From: Vibrio spartinae
GTDB taxonomy: Bacteria > Pseudomonadota > Gammaproteobacteria > Enterobacterales > Vibrionaceae
Direction of reading: 5' to 3'
Assembly: GCF_024347135.1 (NCBI RefSeq)
Contig: NZ_AP024907.1
Span: 921,001-985,000 of the forward strand
DNA length: 64,000 nucleotides
Positions 34,838 through 44,010 of the stretch are shown one piece after another. A program made the translations under genes and the position numbers. The notes beneath the pieces were generated by a model. That model had not been told where the DNA came from, ran no database searches, and was given only the letters and a program-made list of their open reading frames with translations. Position 1 is the stretch's first letter, and the number at the start of each line of letters is the position of its first letter.

Positions 34838-36328
34838 ATGAAAAATTTCATTAAAATCAATCCAAGCGACAATGTCGTCGTTTGCCTCGACGCAATTCAG
34901 GCCCATCAGCAACTTGATGTGGATGGCGTTATCATCACCGTGGCACAAGATGTCGACCGCGGCAGTAAAGTCGCTATTTGTCCGATTCCGTGCGGTGAAA
35001 ATATTATCAAATATGGGAGTCCGATTGGTGGTGCGACGGCTGATATTGACGCCGGGCACTGGGTACACACCCACAATATGAAGACCAATCTGTCGGATAC
35101 GGATACTTACCAATATCATCCCCAATTTGCCCAAGTGCCGGTTCTGAGTACACAAGAGCGAACCTTTCAAGGCTATGAGCGCGCCAATGGCGACGTGGCG
35201 ATTCGTAACGAAATCTGGGTGATTCCGACGGTCGGCTGTGTCAATGGGATTGCAAGACAAGCGGTTGAGCGGTTCAAACAAAACCATCCTCAGTTGCAAT
35301 GTGACGGCATCCATCTGTTCGCGCATAACTATGGCTGCTCACAGCTCGGTGAGGATCATGAAAATACCCGCAGAATCCTCGCTAATATGGTCAAACATCC
35401 GAATGCCGGCGGTGTGCTGGTGATTGGCTTGGGGTGTGAGAACAATCAAATCGCGCCGTTTCAAGCGCTGGTGGGTGAGGTCGATGCGGATCGGGTGCGT
35501 TATATGGTGGCACAGAACGAGCGGGATGAAGTGGCAGCCGCAGTCGAGCAGCTCACACACATTTATCAGACCGTGCAATGCGATGCGCGTAAAGAGATGA
35601 GCATCGGCCGGTTACGTGTCGGGTTGGAATGCGGCGGGTCTGACGGTCTGTCGGGGATCACGGCCAACCCGATGCTCGGGGCGTTTTCTGACTATATGAT
35701 TCAGTTCGGTGGCACATCTGTTTTAACCGAAGTGCCGGAGATGTTTGGTGCCGAGCATCTTCTTTTCGAACGTTGCATTGATGAGTCAACCTTTGAGAAA
35801 GCGGTGCAGATGATTAACGGGTTTAAACAGTATTTTATGACCCACAATCAGCCGATTTACGAAAACCCGTCACCGGGGAATAAAAAAGGGGGCATTTCTT
35901 CGCTTGAAGATAAATCCATGGGGTGTACGCAAAAAGCGGGCAATAGCCCGGTCATCGATGTGCTGGCCTATGGGGAAACGCTGTCCTTACCCGGTTTAAA
36001 TCTGTTGAGTGCGCCGGGCAATGATGCGGTGGCAACGTCGGCTCTGGCCGCGAGCGGGTGTCATATGGTGCTGTTCACTACCGGACGTGGCACCCCTTAT
36101 GGCGGATTTGTCCCGACCATGAAAATTGCCACCAACTCAGAGCTGGCGGATAGAAAACCGCACTGGATTGATTTTAATGCCGGTCCATTGGTTGAAGGGA
36201 CGACGATGCCTGAGCTCCTCGATCAGTTTATTGAACGTGTGGTCGCCATTGCCAGCGGTGAGCCGGTCAATAATGAAAAGAATGGTTTTCGCGAACTCGC
36301 CATCTTTAAATCGGGAGTGACGCTTTAG
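34838..36328 (+). CDS. uxaA: Altronate dehydratase
   Basis: 496 residues with the SAF domain at the N-terminus (about 1-90, HWVHTHNMKTNL) and the catalytic UxaA C-terminal part (HNYGCSQLGEDHENT, ECGGSDGLSGITANP, TEVPEMFGAEHLL, SPGNKKGGISSLEDKSMGC). It dehydrates D-altronate to 2-keto-3-deoxygluconate. With UxaB and the LgoD-like enzyme this makes a complete path from L-galactonate to KDG; KDG kinase and aldolase are not in the window. Confidence 0.94.
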   Translation: MKNFIKINPSDNVVVCLDAIQAHQQLDVDGVIITVAQDVDRGSKVAICPIPCGENIIKYGSPIGGATADIDAGHWVHTHNMKTNLSDTDTYQYHPQFAQVPVLSTQERTFQGYERANGDVAIRNEIWVIPTVGCVNGIARQAVERFKQNHPQLQCDGIHLFAHNYGCSQLGEDHENTRRILANMVKHPNAGGVLVIGLGCENNQIAPFQALVGEVDADRVRYMVAQNERDEVAAAVEQLTHIYQTVQCDARKEMSIGRLRVGLECGGSDGLSGITANPMLGAFSDYMIQFGGTSVLTEVPEMFGAEHLLFERCIDESTFEKAVQMINGFKQYFMTHNQPIYENPSPGNKKGGISSLEDKSMGCTQKAGNSPVIDVLAYGETLSLPGLNLLSAPGNDAVATSALAASGCHMVLFTTGRGTPYGGFVPTMKIATNSELADRKPHWIDFNAGPLVEGTTMPELLDQFIERVVAIASGEPVNNEKNGFRELAIFKSGVTL

Positions 36329-36361
36329 TCACGCGGTTGACGCTCTTCATCAATCAGCACC

Positions 36362-36394
36362 GCGCCCGGAGATGTGAATGCATCCGCCGGGCGC
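36362..36394 (+). terminator. Hairpin downstream of uxaA
   Basis: GCGCCCGG and CCGGGCGC form a perfect 8-bp GC stem around 17 bases in the convergent spacer with the next gene. No T run follows, so terminator function is tentative. Confidence 0.45.
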
Positions 36395-36438
36395 AATATT
36401 GAGTCCCCCTGACAGACAGACAAGGGCAGCCAAACCCA

Positions 36439-37347
36439 TCAATGGATGATGGGTTTAGGGCGAGGCTTTAGCCGTGTCTTCAATTTAACAAACATCACGA
36501 TATTACCGGACAGAATCAGCACTAACCCCACCATGGCGGTTCCCGTCCAGATATAACCTTCAAATAGCGTCGATATTGATAACGCAACCAACGGGAATAA
36601 GATCGTCGCATAAGCCGCAGCCCCGGTCCCGATTCGTCCCACCAGAGCAAAGTAAGCGCCAAAACCAATCACGCTACCAAAGACGGCCAGATAAAATAAT
36701 GCCCCGATATAGCTGACAGTGGTTTCAAGGGTGAAATGCGTACGAGTGACAAGCATGATGAATAACATGGTGAGCGCGCCATAGAGCATCGCATACGCAT
36801 TGGTTGATAACACATCGAGCCCTCTTTTTTGATGGCGGGCACTGATAATATTACCGATCGAAAAGCCGTAGGTACCCAGTAAGCACAAGCCGATACCGAT
36901 CAGGGTTGCTGTTTCAAAATTATTGGCTAATAAATTCTCCCAGAAGAGACAAACGATACCTAAAATACCGATCAAACTGGCAAAGGCGAGTCGATAGGTA
37001 ATCCGCTGCCCCAGAAATATCACGCCATTGATCGCGTTAAACACAACTGACATTGAAAATAAAACAGATTCTAAGCCACTGTTGATATAGTGATTGGCGG
37101 AATAAAAACATAAGAAGTTTAAGCAAAAGACACAGACACCTTGTAGCAGACAAAAGAGATGATCGCGTCGCTTGATGGATTGTAGTTTGCCTGAAAACTT
37201 CAAGATACCAATGAGCAGACATGCAGCAATCGCAAAGCGGTAGAAAACAGAAACCATGGCTGGCACGTCGCCTGTTTGTAGCGCAATCGCAAACCAAGTT
37301 GTCCCCCAGATGAGGACTGTCATGAGATACAGTGAACCGTTGATCAT
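36439..37347 (-). CDS. EamA-family (DMT superfamily) permease
   Basis: 302 residues, ten hydrophobic helices in two EamA repeats. The family motif LIWGTTWFAIALQTGDVPA is at the N-terminus and the second repeat shows YLAVFGSVIGFGAYFALVG. Such carriers export amino acids, nucleosides or other metabolites. It is divergent from an AraC-type regulator across 190 bases, suggesting regulated efflux. Substrate unknown. Confidence 0.87.
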   Translation of the reverse strand: MINGSLYLMTVLIWGTTWFAIALQTGDVPAMVSVFYRFAIAACLLIGILKFSGKLQSIKRRDHLFCLLQGVCVFCLNFLCFYSANHYINSGLESVLFSMSVVFNAINGVIFLGQRITYRLAFASLIGILGIVCLFWENLLANNFETATLIGIGLCLLGTYGFSIGNIISARHQKRGLDVLSTNAYAMLYGALTMLFIMLVTRTHFTLETTVSYIGALFYLAVFGSVIGFGAYFALVGRIGTGAAAYATILFPLVALSISTLFEGYIWTGTAMVGLVLILSGNIVMFVKLKTRLKPRPKPIIH

Positions 37348-37537
37348 ATTATTTTATTCAGCTTAATTGGGGTGAGATGATTTTAACAGGGTTGTTAGCA
37401 TTGGGATTACAGCCGCTTGCTGACGATTTACATATTCTTGCGGATTTCTGAAGAAGGTCGCGCCGGGATGGGTTTACTTGCCATCATGATCACCCATACA
37501 CTAGGGTTTAAGGATAATATACCGGAGAAGATGAGCC

Positions 37538-38419
37538 ATGTCTAAGCCGTACCGGATGATGGAATGTTTGCAGCAGTATCAGGCGGAGCAGTTAGATACC
37601 ACGATCCTGGAGAACGGGACTGGGGTGGCGTCTTGGTATAACCAACATGCGCTTGTTGATGTCGATTCCCCGGATCACCATACATTGAGTTTATATACCA
37701 AAGATGGTTACCAGTCCTTCCTGAAAACCCCGCATGGCTGGCGTAACGGCGGCAAACCCGATCGGATGTGTTTAATGCCTAAAGATTATTCCTCTATCTG
37801 GGATATTCGTGGGTCAATATCGTTTGTTCATTTCTATTTTACGGACCAGCATTTAAAACATATTGCCGAATCCGTATGGAACAAGAGCCCATACGGGTTA
37901 AGTATTGATGAACGTATCTTTGCTGATGATCCGCACATCACCACATTGTACCGAGAATTTTTATTAAGTCTGAGCTGGCATGACTCGGCTGACCGCTTAG
38001 CGCTGAGTTCAGCGACAACCTTATTATTAACGCACTTAGTGCGTCACTACACCAATTTTAAATGGCATCCGGTACAAGTCACCGGTGGGCTTGCGCCTTT
38101 CCAGCTCGCCAGAGTCAAGGACTATATTGAAGCGAACCTCAGTGCCAACATGCAACTCTCTGATTTGGCGGCAGTCGCAAATTTAAGTGAATATCATTTT
38201 GCACGGATGTTTAAACAATCTGCCGGACTGACACCCCATCAATATGTGATGCAACAGCGATTACGGTTGGCGAAAACACTGCTGCAGAAAACCGATCTAT
38301 CTTTAGTCACCATCGCTTTACAGTGTGGTTTCAGTTCATCGGGGCACTTTTCCAATCGGTTTAAACTGGCCAGCGGCTGTACCCCAAGCCGATACCGACA
38401 AAGCAGTATGACCCCGTAA
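37538..38419 (+). CDS. AraC-family transcriptional regulator
   Basis: 293 residues. The C-terminal 100 residues form a double HTH (LSDLAAVANLSEYHFARMFK, QSAGLTPHQYVMQQRLRLAK, VTIALQCGFSSSGHFSNRFK). The N-terminal 170 residues form a cupin-like sensor domain, with GWRNGG and MCLMPKD. A GGAG-containing ribosome site precedes it. Its likely target is the divergent EamA permease gene. Confidence 0.9.
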   Translation: MSKPYRMMECLQQYQAEQLDTTILENGTGVASWYNQHALVDVDSPDHHTLSLYTKDGYQSFLKTPHGWRNGGKPDRMCLMPKDYSSIWDIRGSISFVHFYFTDQHLKHIAESVWNKSPYGLSIDERIFADDPHITTLYREFLLSLSWHDSADRLALSSATTLLLTHLVRHYTNFKWHPVQVTGGLAPFQLARVKDYIEANLSANMQLSDLAAVANLSEYHFARMFKQSAGLTPHQYVMQQRLRLAKTLLQKTDLSLVTIALQCGFSSSGHFSNRFKLASGCTPSRYRQSSMTP

Positions 38420-38500
38420 CCCGATTAAACCGTTCATTGCTCAGTGAATCTGTCTCATGTGAATGCCCCACTGTGGCAGGGCGTTTGACGAGGGGACATT

Positions 38501-39079
38501 TTAATAGTTGATGGTCTTTTTGACCGGTGACTTCTTGACCTGTGACAAGGTTGCCATCAGGGCGGAGATCTCAGGCAATAGCTTGGCGTGGCTCGGCGTG
38601 TCATCCTGATCCAGCCAAATTAGCTCCCCAATGTTCATCGGTTGCGCTTTTTGGGCTAACCGCTCAAGCTCGGGCAGATATTCAGCCCCCGGATGGCCTT
38701 TGCGGCGGTAGGGCAAGCGCTGCTTGTAACGCTCAACGACGGTCTCCGGTGACACTTGGTTCCACACTTCTATCACATGGTGAATATCGGATTGCTCGAC
38801 ATACTGGAGCAGCTCGTCTTTGGAGCGGAAACCAAACCAGGCATCGACCACATAAACACATTCGTCCGGGGCCTGAGCTATCGTATTCCAAATCACTTGA
38901 TAAGCGGCCTGACCGAGTTGGCGGTTGAGTTTACGGTCCACATCGTGATGCAGCCCCATAAATGGCTCTTTGATCGTATCGATCGACAGATAGGGACATG
39001 TGAAATAGTCGGCAATTTTGGTGGCCGTCGTGCTTTTGCCTGAAGCTGGGATTCCATTAACAAGAATGACAGTTTTCAT
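38501..39079 (-). CDS. P-loop kinase-like AAA protein at the end of a PTS operon
   Basis: 192 residues. Walker A is VNGIPASGKSTTATK at residues 6-20, followed by LSIDTIKEPFMG and VYVVDAWFGF, the arrangement of small zeta-toxin/gluconate-kinase-like P-loop kinases. Its start overlaps the EIIA gene by 4 bases, so it belongs to the PTS operon. It may phosphorylate a sugar or act on a regulatory partner. No member I can name precisely. Confidence 0.7.
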   Translation of the reverse strand: MKTVILVNGIPASGKSTTATKIADYFTCPYLSIDTIKEPFMGLHHDVDRKLNRQLGQAAYQVIWNTIAQAPDECVYVVDAWFGFRSKDELLQYVEQSDIHHVIEVWNQVSPETVVERYKQRLPYRRKGHPGAEYLPELERLAQKAQPMNIGELIWLDQDDTPSHAKLLPEISALMATLSQVKKSPVKKTINY

Positions 39080-39513
39080 AGTAAATTCAGCACCTCTTCT
39101 TTCGTGGTCGCATGTTTCAATTGCTCTCGTATCTTTTCATCACTGAGCCGCTCAAAAATCGGTCGTAGTCCCTGTTCAATATGACTGTGACCATCTAAAG
39201 CACAGAGCATGATAATGAGATCAACTTCAGGGCTTGATTGAATGGTAATCGGATGTTTGAGTGTTACTAAACTAAAACCGAGCCGGTTCACACCATCCTC
39301 GGGGCGTGCATGGGGTAATGCGAAACGTTCATCTTCGAAAACGTAATAAGGGCCGGTTTCTTCAGTCGTTGTCTTAATCGCATTTAAATAAGAGAGATTA
39401 ATAAATTGATGCTCTAATAGTGGGCGAGCGGCAATATCGAGTGCATCTTGCCAGTCTTTCGCCTCCACTTGTAATTGGATCGCATCGGCTTCAACTAAAA
39501 GCTCTTTCAGCAT
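39076..39513 (-). CDS. PTS EIIA, ascorbate/fructose-mannitol type (UlaC-like)
   Basis: 145 residues. Phosphorylation site His68 in FALPHARPEDG, with the GFSLVTLKHPI strand and LIIMLCALDGHSHI typical of SgaA/UlaC-type EIIA. It passes phosphate from HPr to the EIIB encoded upstream at 42159-42449. Part of the run pfk-EIIB-EIIC-aldolase-orf-EIIA-kinase. Confidence 0.88.
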   Translation of the reverse strand: MLKELLVEADAIQLQVEAKDWQDALDIAARPLLEHQFINLSYLNAIKTTTEETGPYYVFEDERFALPHARPEDGVNRLGFSLVTLKHPITIQSSPEVDLIIMLCALDGHSHIEQGLRPIFERLSDEKIREQLKHATTKEEVLNLL

Positions 39514-39525
39514 AATGTGTCCTTC

Positions 39526-39801
39526 TCAGAAATTTTTCCGCGCAGTATTTCTCAGCTCATTCATTTTGTTAAACAGATCGTTAACGCTATCTTTGTATGA
39601 CGGAACTTGCGAATAAACCGAGGCCGCTTGGGTGTATTTCACCAACAGGGTTTGCCGGAGTGCGATATCGTCCGGTTCTGCGGCGTAGCGCTCTTCCAGT
39701 TGCAGAATTTCTTGATGAAGCGCGGCGGCCTGACTTTCGGTGACCTGATGATCTGCATGATTGTCTGCATGACTGGCGAATAACTTTTTCAAAAATTGCA
39801 T
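39526..39801 (-). CDS. Small hypothetical protein in the PTS operon
   Basis: 91 residues, not recognised. Predicted mostly helical (ALHQEILQLEERYAAE, then DSVNDLFNKMNELRNTARK), soluble, with a His/Asp/Ala patch near the N-terminus. Ends 12 bases before the EIIA start and begins 53 bases after the aldolase stop, so it is likely cotranscribed. No function proposed. Confidence 0.7.
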   Translation of the reverse strand: MQFLKKLFASHADNHADHQVTESQAAALHQEILQLEERYAAEPDDIALRQTLLVKYTQAASVYSQVPSYKDSVNDLFNKMNELRNTARKNF

Positions 39802-39854
39802 ACGAGCCCCCTCAATTGCCCCGCCGCAGCGGGGCTGTAAGCCATATAATCCAT

Positions 39855-40697
39855 TTAAGAGAATAAGCGCATTTTCTCAGCAATAACCTCTCTGACGGCT
39901 TTGCGCGCCGGAATAAAGAACTTGCGTACCGAGTCATCGACTTTGCCACTCGAAAACGTATCTTGACAGTGTTTGACCCACTGAACATTCATTTCGGTGC
40001 CGACATTGACTTTATCCATGCCGTGACGGATGACATAATGCATATCTTCATCACTGACCCCGGTGCCACCGTGGAGAACCAGTGATTTGTCTACAGCTTG
40101 ATGGATCTCTGCCAACAATGCGTGCTGAATATTGGTTTTAGCCGTGTAGGAACCATGCACCGTCCCGATACTGACCGCCAGCATATCCACATCAGCCTGA
40201 CTGACAAACGTCGTTGCCTCTGACACCGACGTAAAGGCGATGTCATTTTCTGCGACGGCTTTACCATCTTCCGCACCACCAATGGCGCCTAATTCGGCCT
40301 CGACAGTGATATTGAACTGACGGGCGTAATCAATGACGATATTGGTATTGGCAATATTTTCGTTGAGCGGCAAATGAGAGCCATCGTACATCACACTGCT
40401 AAAACCACTATCGATGGATTTTTTGATGTCATCGATATTGGAGCAGTGATCCAGATGTAAACAGGTCGGCACATCGTGCGTTTTTGCTAAGGCTTTGATG
40501 GAAGCAACCAATAACTCACGACCTAAATATTCCGCAGTCCCTGTTGAAATTTGGAGCATCAATGGTGAGTTCGTATCGAGCGCTGCTTCGAAATAAGCGG
40601 GAAGCATTTCAATACAGTGCACGTTAAATGAACCCACCGCATGAAAACCACGCTGTTGTGCAATGGGCAAGATTTCTTTGAAATTAAGCAGTTTCAT
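39855..40697 (-). CDS. Class II fructose/tagatose-bisphosphate aldolase
   Basis: 280 residues, GatY/KbaY/FbaA superfamily. Zn ligands and base appear in CLHLDHCSN (Asp-His-Cys), VEAELGAIGG, GTVHGSY and VLHGGTGVSD; VNVGTEMN binds phosphate. It cleaves a ketohexose 1,6-bisphosphate to DHAP plus glyceraldehyde 3-phosphate. Its start overlaps the EIIC gene by 14 bases. With the phosphofructokinase in the same operon it completes catabolism of a PTS-imported sugar after conversion to a ketose 6-phosphate. Confidence 0.9.
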   Translation of the reverse strand: MKLLNFKEILPIAQQRGFHAVGSFNVHCIEMLPAYFEAALDTNSPLMLQISTGTAEYLGRELLVASIKALAKTHDVPTCLHLDHCSNIDDIKKSIDSGFSSVMYDGSHLPLNENIANTNIVIDYARQFNITVEAELGAIGGAEDGKAVAENDIAFTSVSEATTFVSQADVDMLAVSIGTVHGSYTAKTNIQHALLAEIHQAVDKSLVLHGGTGVSDEDMHYVIRHGMDKVNVGTEMNVQWVKHCQDTFSSGKVDDSVRKFFIPARKAVREVIAEKMRLFS

Positions 40698-42057
40698 TGG
40701 TGATATCCTTGTTATCTTCAGAGCGAGAAAGAGATTTGTTCACGAAATAGGTAATGGCGATGACAAACACGATGAACGTCACCACAAATCCCCAGTTACC
40801 GTTGAAGGCATTGCCTAACAGCAGACCAGATGAGATGACATCGGAGTCACTGAAGGTCACACCGACAAATCCATAGGTTTCCAGAAGCGGGATGAGGATT
40901 GCGGGCAAGAAGGTGATGAACAAACCGTGGACCACGCCACCGATGATTGCGCCACGTCTGCCGCCAATTGCGTTACCGAAAATGCCAGCCGTACCACCGG
41001 CAAAGAAGTTGGTTAATAATCCCGGCAGGATCATGGCGAGCCCGAATACCGGGAACAGTAGCATCCCAATCACAGTCCCTACCGTGGTGGACAGGAAGCC
41101 CAAAATGACGGCATTGGGTGCATAAGGAAACAGCACCGGACAATCTAACGCAGGCTTCGCATTGGGGACCAAACGCATCGCGATGCCTTGGAATGCCGGG
41201 ACTAATTCTTGCAGTAATAAGCGCACCCCTGAGTAAAGAACAAACACGCCAGCCACAAAGACCATCGCCTGCATGAACGCATACATCAGGTAGTTCATCC
41301 CATTCGAGTATTTCGCAATGTATTCAGGGCCGGCAGCGATTGCCGGAATGAGATACATCGGGATCATCACCACGGCCATCGACAGATAGGTGTCATTCAA
41401 AAAAGAGAATGCTTTCGGCAGTTGGATGTCTTCGGTTGATTTGGAGTTTTTGCCGACCACTTTCGCGACCGCGGCTTGAACCATATAACCAATGGTACAG
41501 AAATGCCCCAGTGCGATACTGTCATTGCCTGTGATACGCCGCACCACGGGTTGCGCGATAGCGGGCATCGCGACAGCCATAATGCCACCAAAGATCCCAC
41601 CGGTCAGAATCAGGGGGAGTCCGGTTAGTCCGGCTTTATAGCCAATGACTGCGCCAATGGTACTCATCCATAGCAGCGCCTGACCGGTGAGAAATATATA
41701 TTTCCATGGCGTGAATCGGGCGATCAATATATTGGTAGCGAATATCACGATGAGCGTTAAAGCGACTTCACTGCCTAACTGTTTGTTAGCAACACCGGCA
41801 ATGGCAGCCACATCAGTAATATAGCCCGTCATCCCGAAGCCCGAGGTGAATATTTGGTTTAAAAAGGTGAGGGTTTCGACAATAATATTAATACCAGCCA
41901 TCATGACTAAAAAGCCAAGCATGGTTTTAAATGTACCTTCAAAAATTTTACCGTAGGTTTTTTTCTGTAATATCAAACCGATCATTGCAATAAATGCAAT
42001 CAGTATTGATGCCTGACCTAATAAGTCTTTTACAATAAATTCGAAAAAGGCGCTCAT
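40684..42057 (-). CDS. PTS EIIC, ascorbate family (UlaA/SgaT-like)
   Basis: 457 residues with about 11-12 hydrophobic segments and UlaA-family landmarks: FKTMLGFLVMMAGINIIVETL, GYKAGLTGLPLILTGG, GHFCTIGYMVQAAVAK and GGRRGAIIGGVVHGLF. UlaA-type permeases form vectorial phosphotransfer systems with separate EIIA and EIIB. Although the fold is that of the L-ascorbate system, the surrounding pfk and aldolase genes argue for a hexose or hexulose cargo rather than ascorbate. Confidence 0.9.
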   Translation of the reverse strand: MSAFFEFIVKDLLGQASILIAFIAMIGLILQKKTYGKIFEGTFKTMLGFLVMMAGINIIVETLTFLNQIFTSGFGMTGYITDVAAIAGVANKQLGSEVALTLIVIFATNILIARFTPWKYIFLTGQALLWMSTIGAVIGYKAGLTGLPLILTGGIFGGIMAVAMPAIAQPVVRRITGNDSIALGHFCTIGYMVQAAVAKVVGKNSKSTEDIQLPKAFSFLNDTYLSMAVVMIPMYLIPAIAAGPEYIAKYSNGMNYLMYAFMQAMVFVAGVFVLYSGVRLLLQELVPAFQGIAMRLVPNAKPALDCPVLFPYAPNAVILGFLSTTVGTVIGMLLFPVFGLAMILPGLLTNFFAGGTAGIFGNAIGGRRGAIIGGVVHGLFITFLPAILIPLLETYGFVGVTFSDSDVISSGLLLGNAFNGNWGFVVTFIVFVIAITYFVNKSLSRSEDNKDITNETA

Positions 42058-42158
42058 AATATGTGCTCCATTTTTAATCAGTAGGGTACCATAGCTTAAT
42101 TTTTAATTAAGCTATGTTTGGGGGTTATATAAATAAAATAAATAGAGAAATATTATTA

Positions 42159-42449
42159 TTAATGATTAAAGAATTTATTTAATTTCTCTTCCATTTCATT
42201 ACTGTCTGTAAATTTTTGGATAGTAATTATCTTTTCTGCATCCTCAGGAGATGCGCTTGATTTTATTGCGTCGGCGAATGAAGTTGAGGTAATAATTGCA
42301 TCAGGTTTTAATGCTAAAACTTCTGATACAGTGGTATGATTTAAATTAAAATCAACACCGATTTTTTCCAATATCGGTTTGGCTGTCATTTCTAATGCAA
42401 AACTAGAGCCCAAACCACAACCGCACACGCACCATATATTATAAGTCAT
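42159..42449 (-). CDS. PTS EIIB, ascorbate type (UlaB-like)
   Basis: 96 residues. The phospho-cysteine loop CVCGCGLGSSFAL near the N-terminus (Cys9 by alignment with UlaB, flanked unusually by Cys7 and Cys11) and a Rossmann-like small domain. It receives phosphate from the EIIA at 39076-39513 and gives it to the sugar in EIIC. It lies 101 bases before the EIIC start. Confidence 0.88.
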   Translation of the reverse strand: MTYNIWCVCGCGLGSSFALEMTAKPILEKIGVDFNLNHTTVSEVLALKPDAIITSTSFADAIKSSASPEDAEKIITIQKFTDSNEMEEKLNKFFNH

Positions 42450-42498
42450 GAGTTAATCCTTCTTCATGTTCTACCTTTCATCACGTCATATTATGTTT

Positions 42499-43479
42499 TC
42501 ATATAATGTCTAATTGTTTTGCTAGTTTAAAATAGTGGCCTTCCTTATCAATTGTCCGGTTTTGCATTGTGTTGAGGTCCACCGGTATTGGTTTATTGCT
42601 GGCGTTGATGACAATGACTTTGTTCGCCATGCCACTTTTTATACAACGTACGACTTCGCTGGCAGCAATCGTACCTTGATAAATTTCTTCCGTTGTCGGG
42701 TCTCCATTTCTTAAACCGAAACCTAATGTTGTTTTTCTGATTCGGATCCCAATTAAAGGTTCTAGTTGTTCTGCAACGGTATCAATCGAACCCTGAAATC
42801 CCGGCGTATATTCATGGGTATAACTTTCGGCACATAAAATAATTACGCTATTTTGAATCGCTAATTTATCTTTGATTCGGCTGGCTAATTCTTCAGTCGG
42901 AATCATATATTCAGGAATCAGTGCAAAATCAGCATTCGATTTTATTGCTGACTGGAGTGTTAATTCTCCACAATATGCCCCGAGCACTTCAACCATAAAT
43001 ACCCGATTCGGCAGCGCCCGACCGGTATTTCTTAATTTTGTGACTTCATGTAATACTTCTTCACAGGCAGTTGAAAATCCAATTGTATATTCAGAGCCTT
43101 CCAAATCATTATCTACCGTCATGCCGACGCCAAAACAGTTCACGCCATATTGACTGAGCTTATGGAGAAACTTCATCGATCCGTCACCGCCAGCCAAAAT
43201 AAGCACCGATATTTTTTCTTTCTTCAAACGACTTGCAATCAAGTCATACTCTTTGGGGTTTAAATATCGTTCTGAACGACCCGATGAAATAATCGGCATT
43301 GAAGAAATTGAGTAATCAATCAAATCGCGATAGCTGATATCGATCTTGCTACCATTCAGCAACCCCTGTATACCGCCATTAAAAATAGTGATATCCGCAC
43401 CGGACAGTCTAGCCACCTGAAATATAAAGTTATTGATACCGGCGCCATCTCCGCCACTAATCACGATACCAATTTTCAT
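42499..43479 (-). CDS. 6-phosphofructokinase-family kinase
   Basis: 326 residues of the PFK-A fold: VISGGDGAGINNF at the ATP site, LAGGDGSMKFLHKL, and GMTVDNDLEGSEYTIGFSTA, the catalytic TxDND-like segment. Compared with glycolytic PfkA it has diverged effector and substrate residues (MVEVLGAYCGELTL, ILCAESYT). As first gene of a PTS/aldolase operon it probably phosphorylates the imported ketose 6-phosphate (fructose, tagatose or similar) at C1. Regulated probably by CRP through the site 130 bases upstream. Confidence 0.87.
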   Translation of the reverse strand: MKIGIVISGGDGAGINNFIFQVARLSGADITIFNGGIQGLLNGSKIDISYRDLIDYSISSMPIISSGRSERYLNPKEYDLIASRLKKEKISVLILAGGDGSMKFLHKLSQYGVNCFGVGMTVDNDLEGSEYTIGFSTACEEVLHEVTKLRNTGRALPNRVFMVEVLGAYCGELTLQSAIKSNADFALIPEYMIPTEELASRIKDKLAIQNSVIILCAESYTHEYTPGFQGSIDTVAEQLEPLIGIRIRKTTLGFGLRNGDPTTEEIYQGTIAASEVVRCIKSGMANKVIVINASNKPIPVDLNTMQNRTIDKEGHYFKLAKQLDII

Positions 43480-43608
43480 AGGTTTCTCCTTATTTTGTTA
43501 TGCTTTGATTATTAAACACTCAATAAGGCTGTGTTGTGATCTAGATCGATAAAAATTAGATCAAAAAACAATCTATGCATAAAAGAGATCTCAATCACAA
43601 CCATTTAT

Positions 43609-43624
43609 TGTGATTTTAGTCACA
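43609..43624. promoter_or_regulatory. CRP (cAMP receptor protein) binding site
   Basis: TGTGATTTTAGTCACA is the exact consensus TGTGA-N6-TCACA. It lies about 130 bases upstream of the pfk start and would place the PTS operon under catabolite control. Confidence 0.85.
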
Positions 43625-43748
43625 TAAATAGTTTAGTTGTGAATTTTTTGTTAACAATGGAGTGACAGGATAGAGGAGTGGATGACGGAGTGCCTTGAAA
43701 GTCGATAAAGACACGTTTCTCTAGAGTAAGCATTAAACAGAGTGATGT

Positions 43749-43820
43749 ATGCCTTGGTTTTATATCTCGATTGCACTTTATTTGTTCATGATTGGTTGGT
43801 CGCTATATGTTGGGGCATAA
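43749..43820 (+). CDS. Possible 23-residue membrane microprotein
   Basis: ATG 43749 to TAA 43820 encodes MPWFYISIALYLFMIGWS plus five residues, a single hydrophobic helix with Trp at both ends, as in known small bacterial membrane proteins. No convincing ribosome site is visible, so it may be chance or a remnant. Confidence 0.3.
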   Translation: MPWFYISIALYLFMIGWSLYVGA

Positions 43821-44010
43821 TACCTGATGTTTGAGGTAATCCGTCCGATAGTAAGTACTGCGAACCTGATTATCGTCTACGTGATCCAGCACAGTTTTAA
43901 ACAGTAAGTATCAAAAAATAGTATAATAACTTTAATTATGAACCTTAATGAAAAGTAAATGCTTGGTTAGGGAAATATACTGAACCCCAATGTTAAGAAA
44001 AAGGAACACA

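Larger units (their letters stand above)
43480..44010. other. 531-base intergenic region between divergent pfk and PEBP genes
   Basis: Contains a perfect CRP palindrome at 43609-43624 and a second weaker TGTGATCTAGATCGAT at about 43534-43549, both suited to the minus-strand PTS operon. A 23-codon hydrophobic frame lies at 43749-43820. Nothing else supported. Confidence 0.5.

Noticed and set aside
34823..35326. 167-codon minus-strand frame opposite uxaA
   Set aside because: Complement of a well-conserved gene; no motif of its own.
38695..38715. GGCGGTAG-like string in the P-loop kinase gene as a second ops site
   Set aside because: It is inside a coding region on the strand opposite to the gene, continues GGC rather than C-G/A-TG, and no operon follows.
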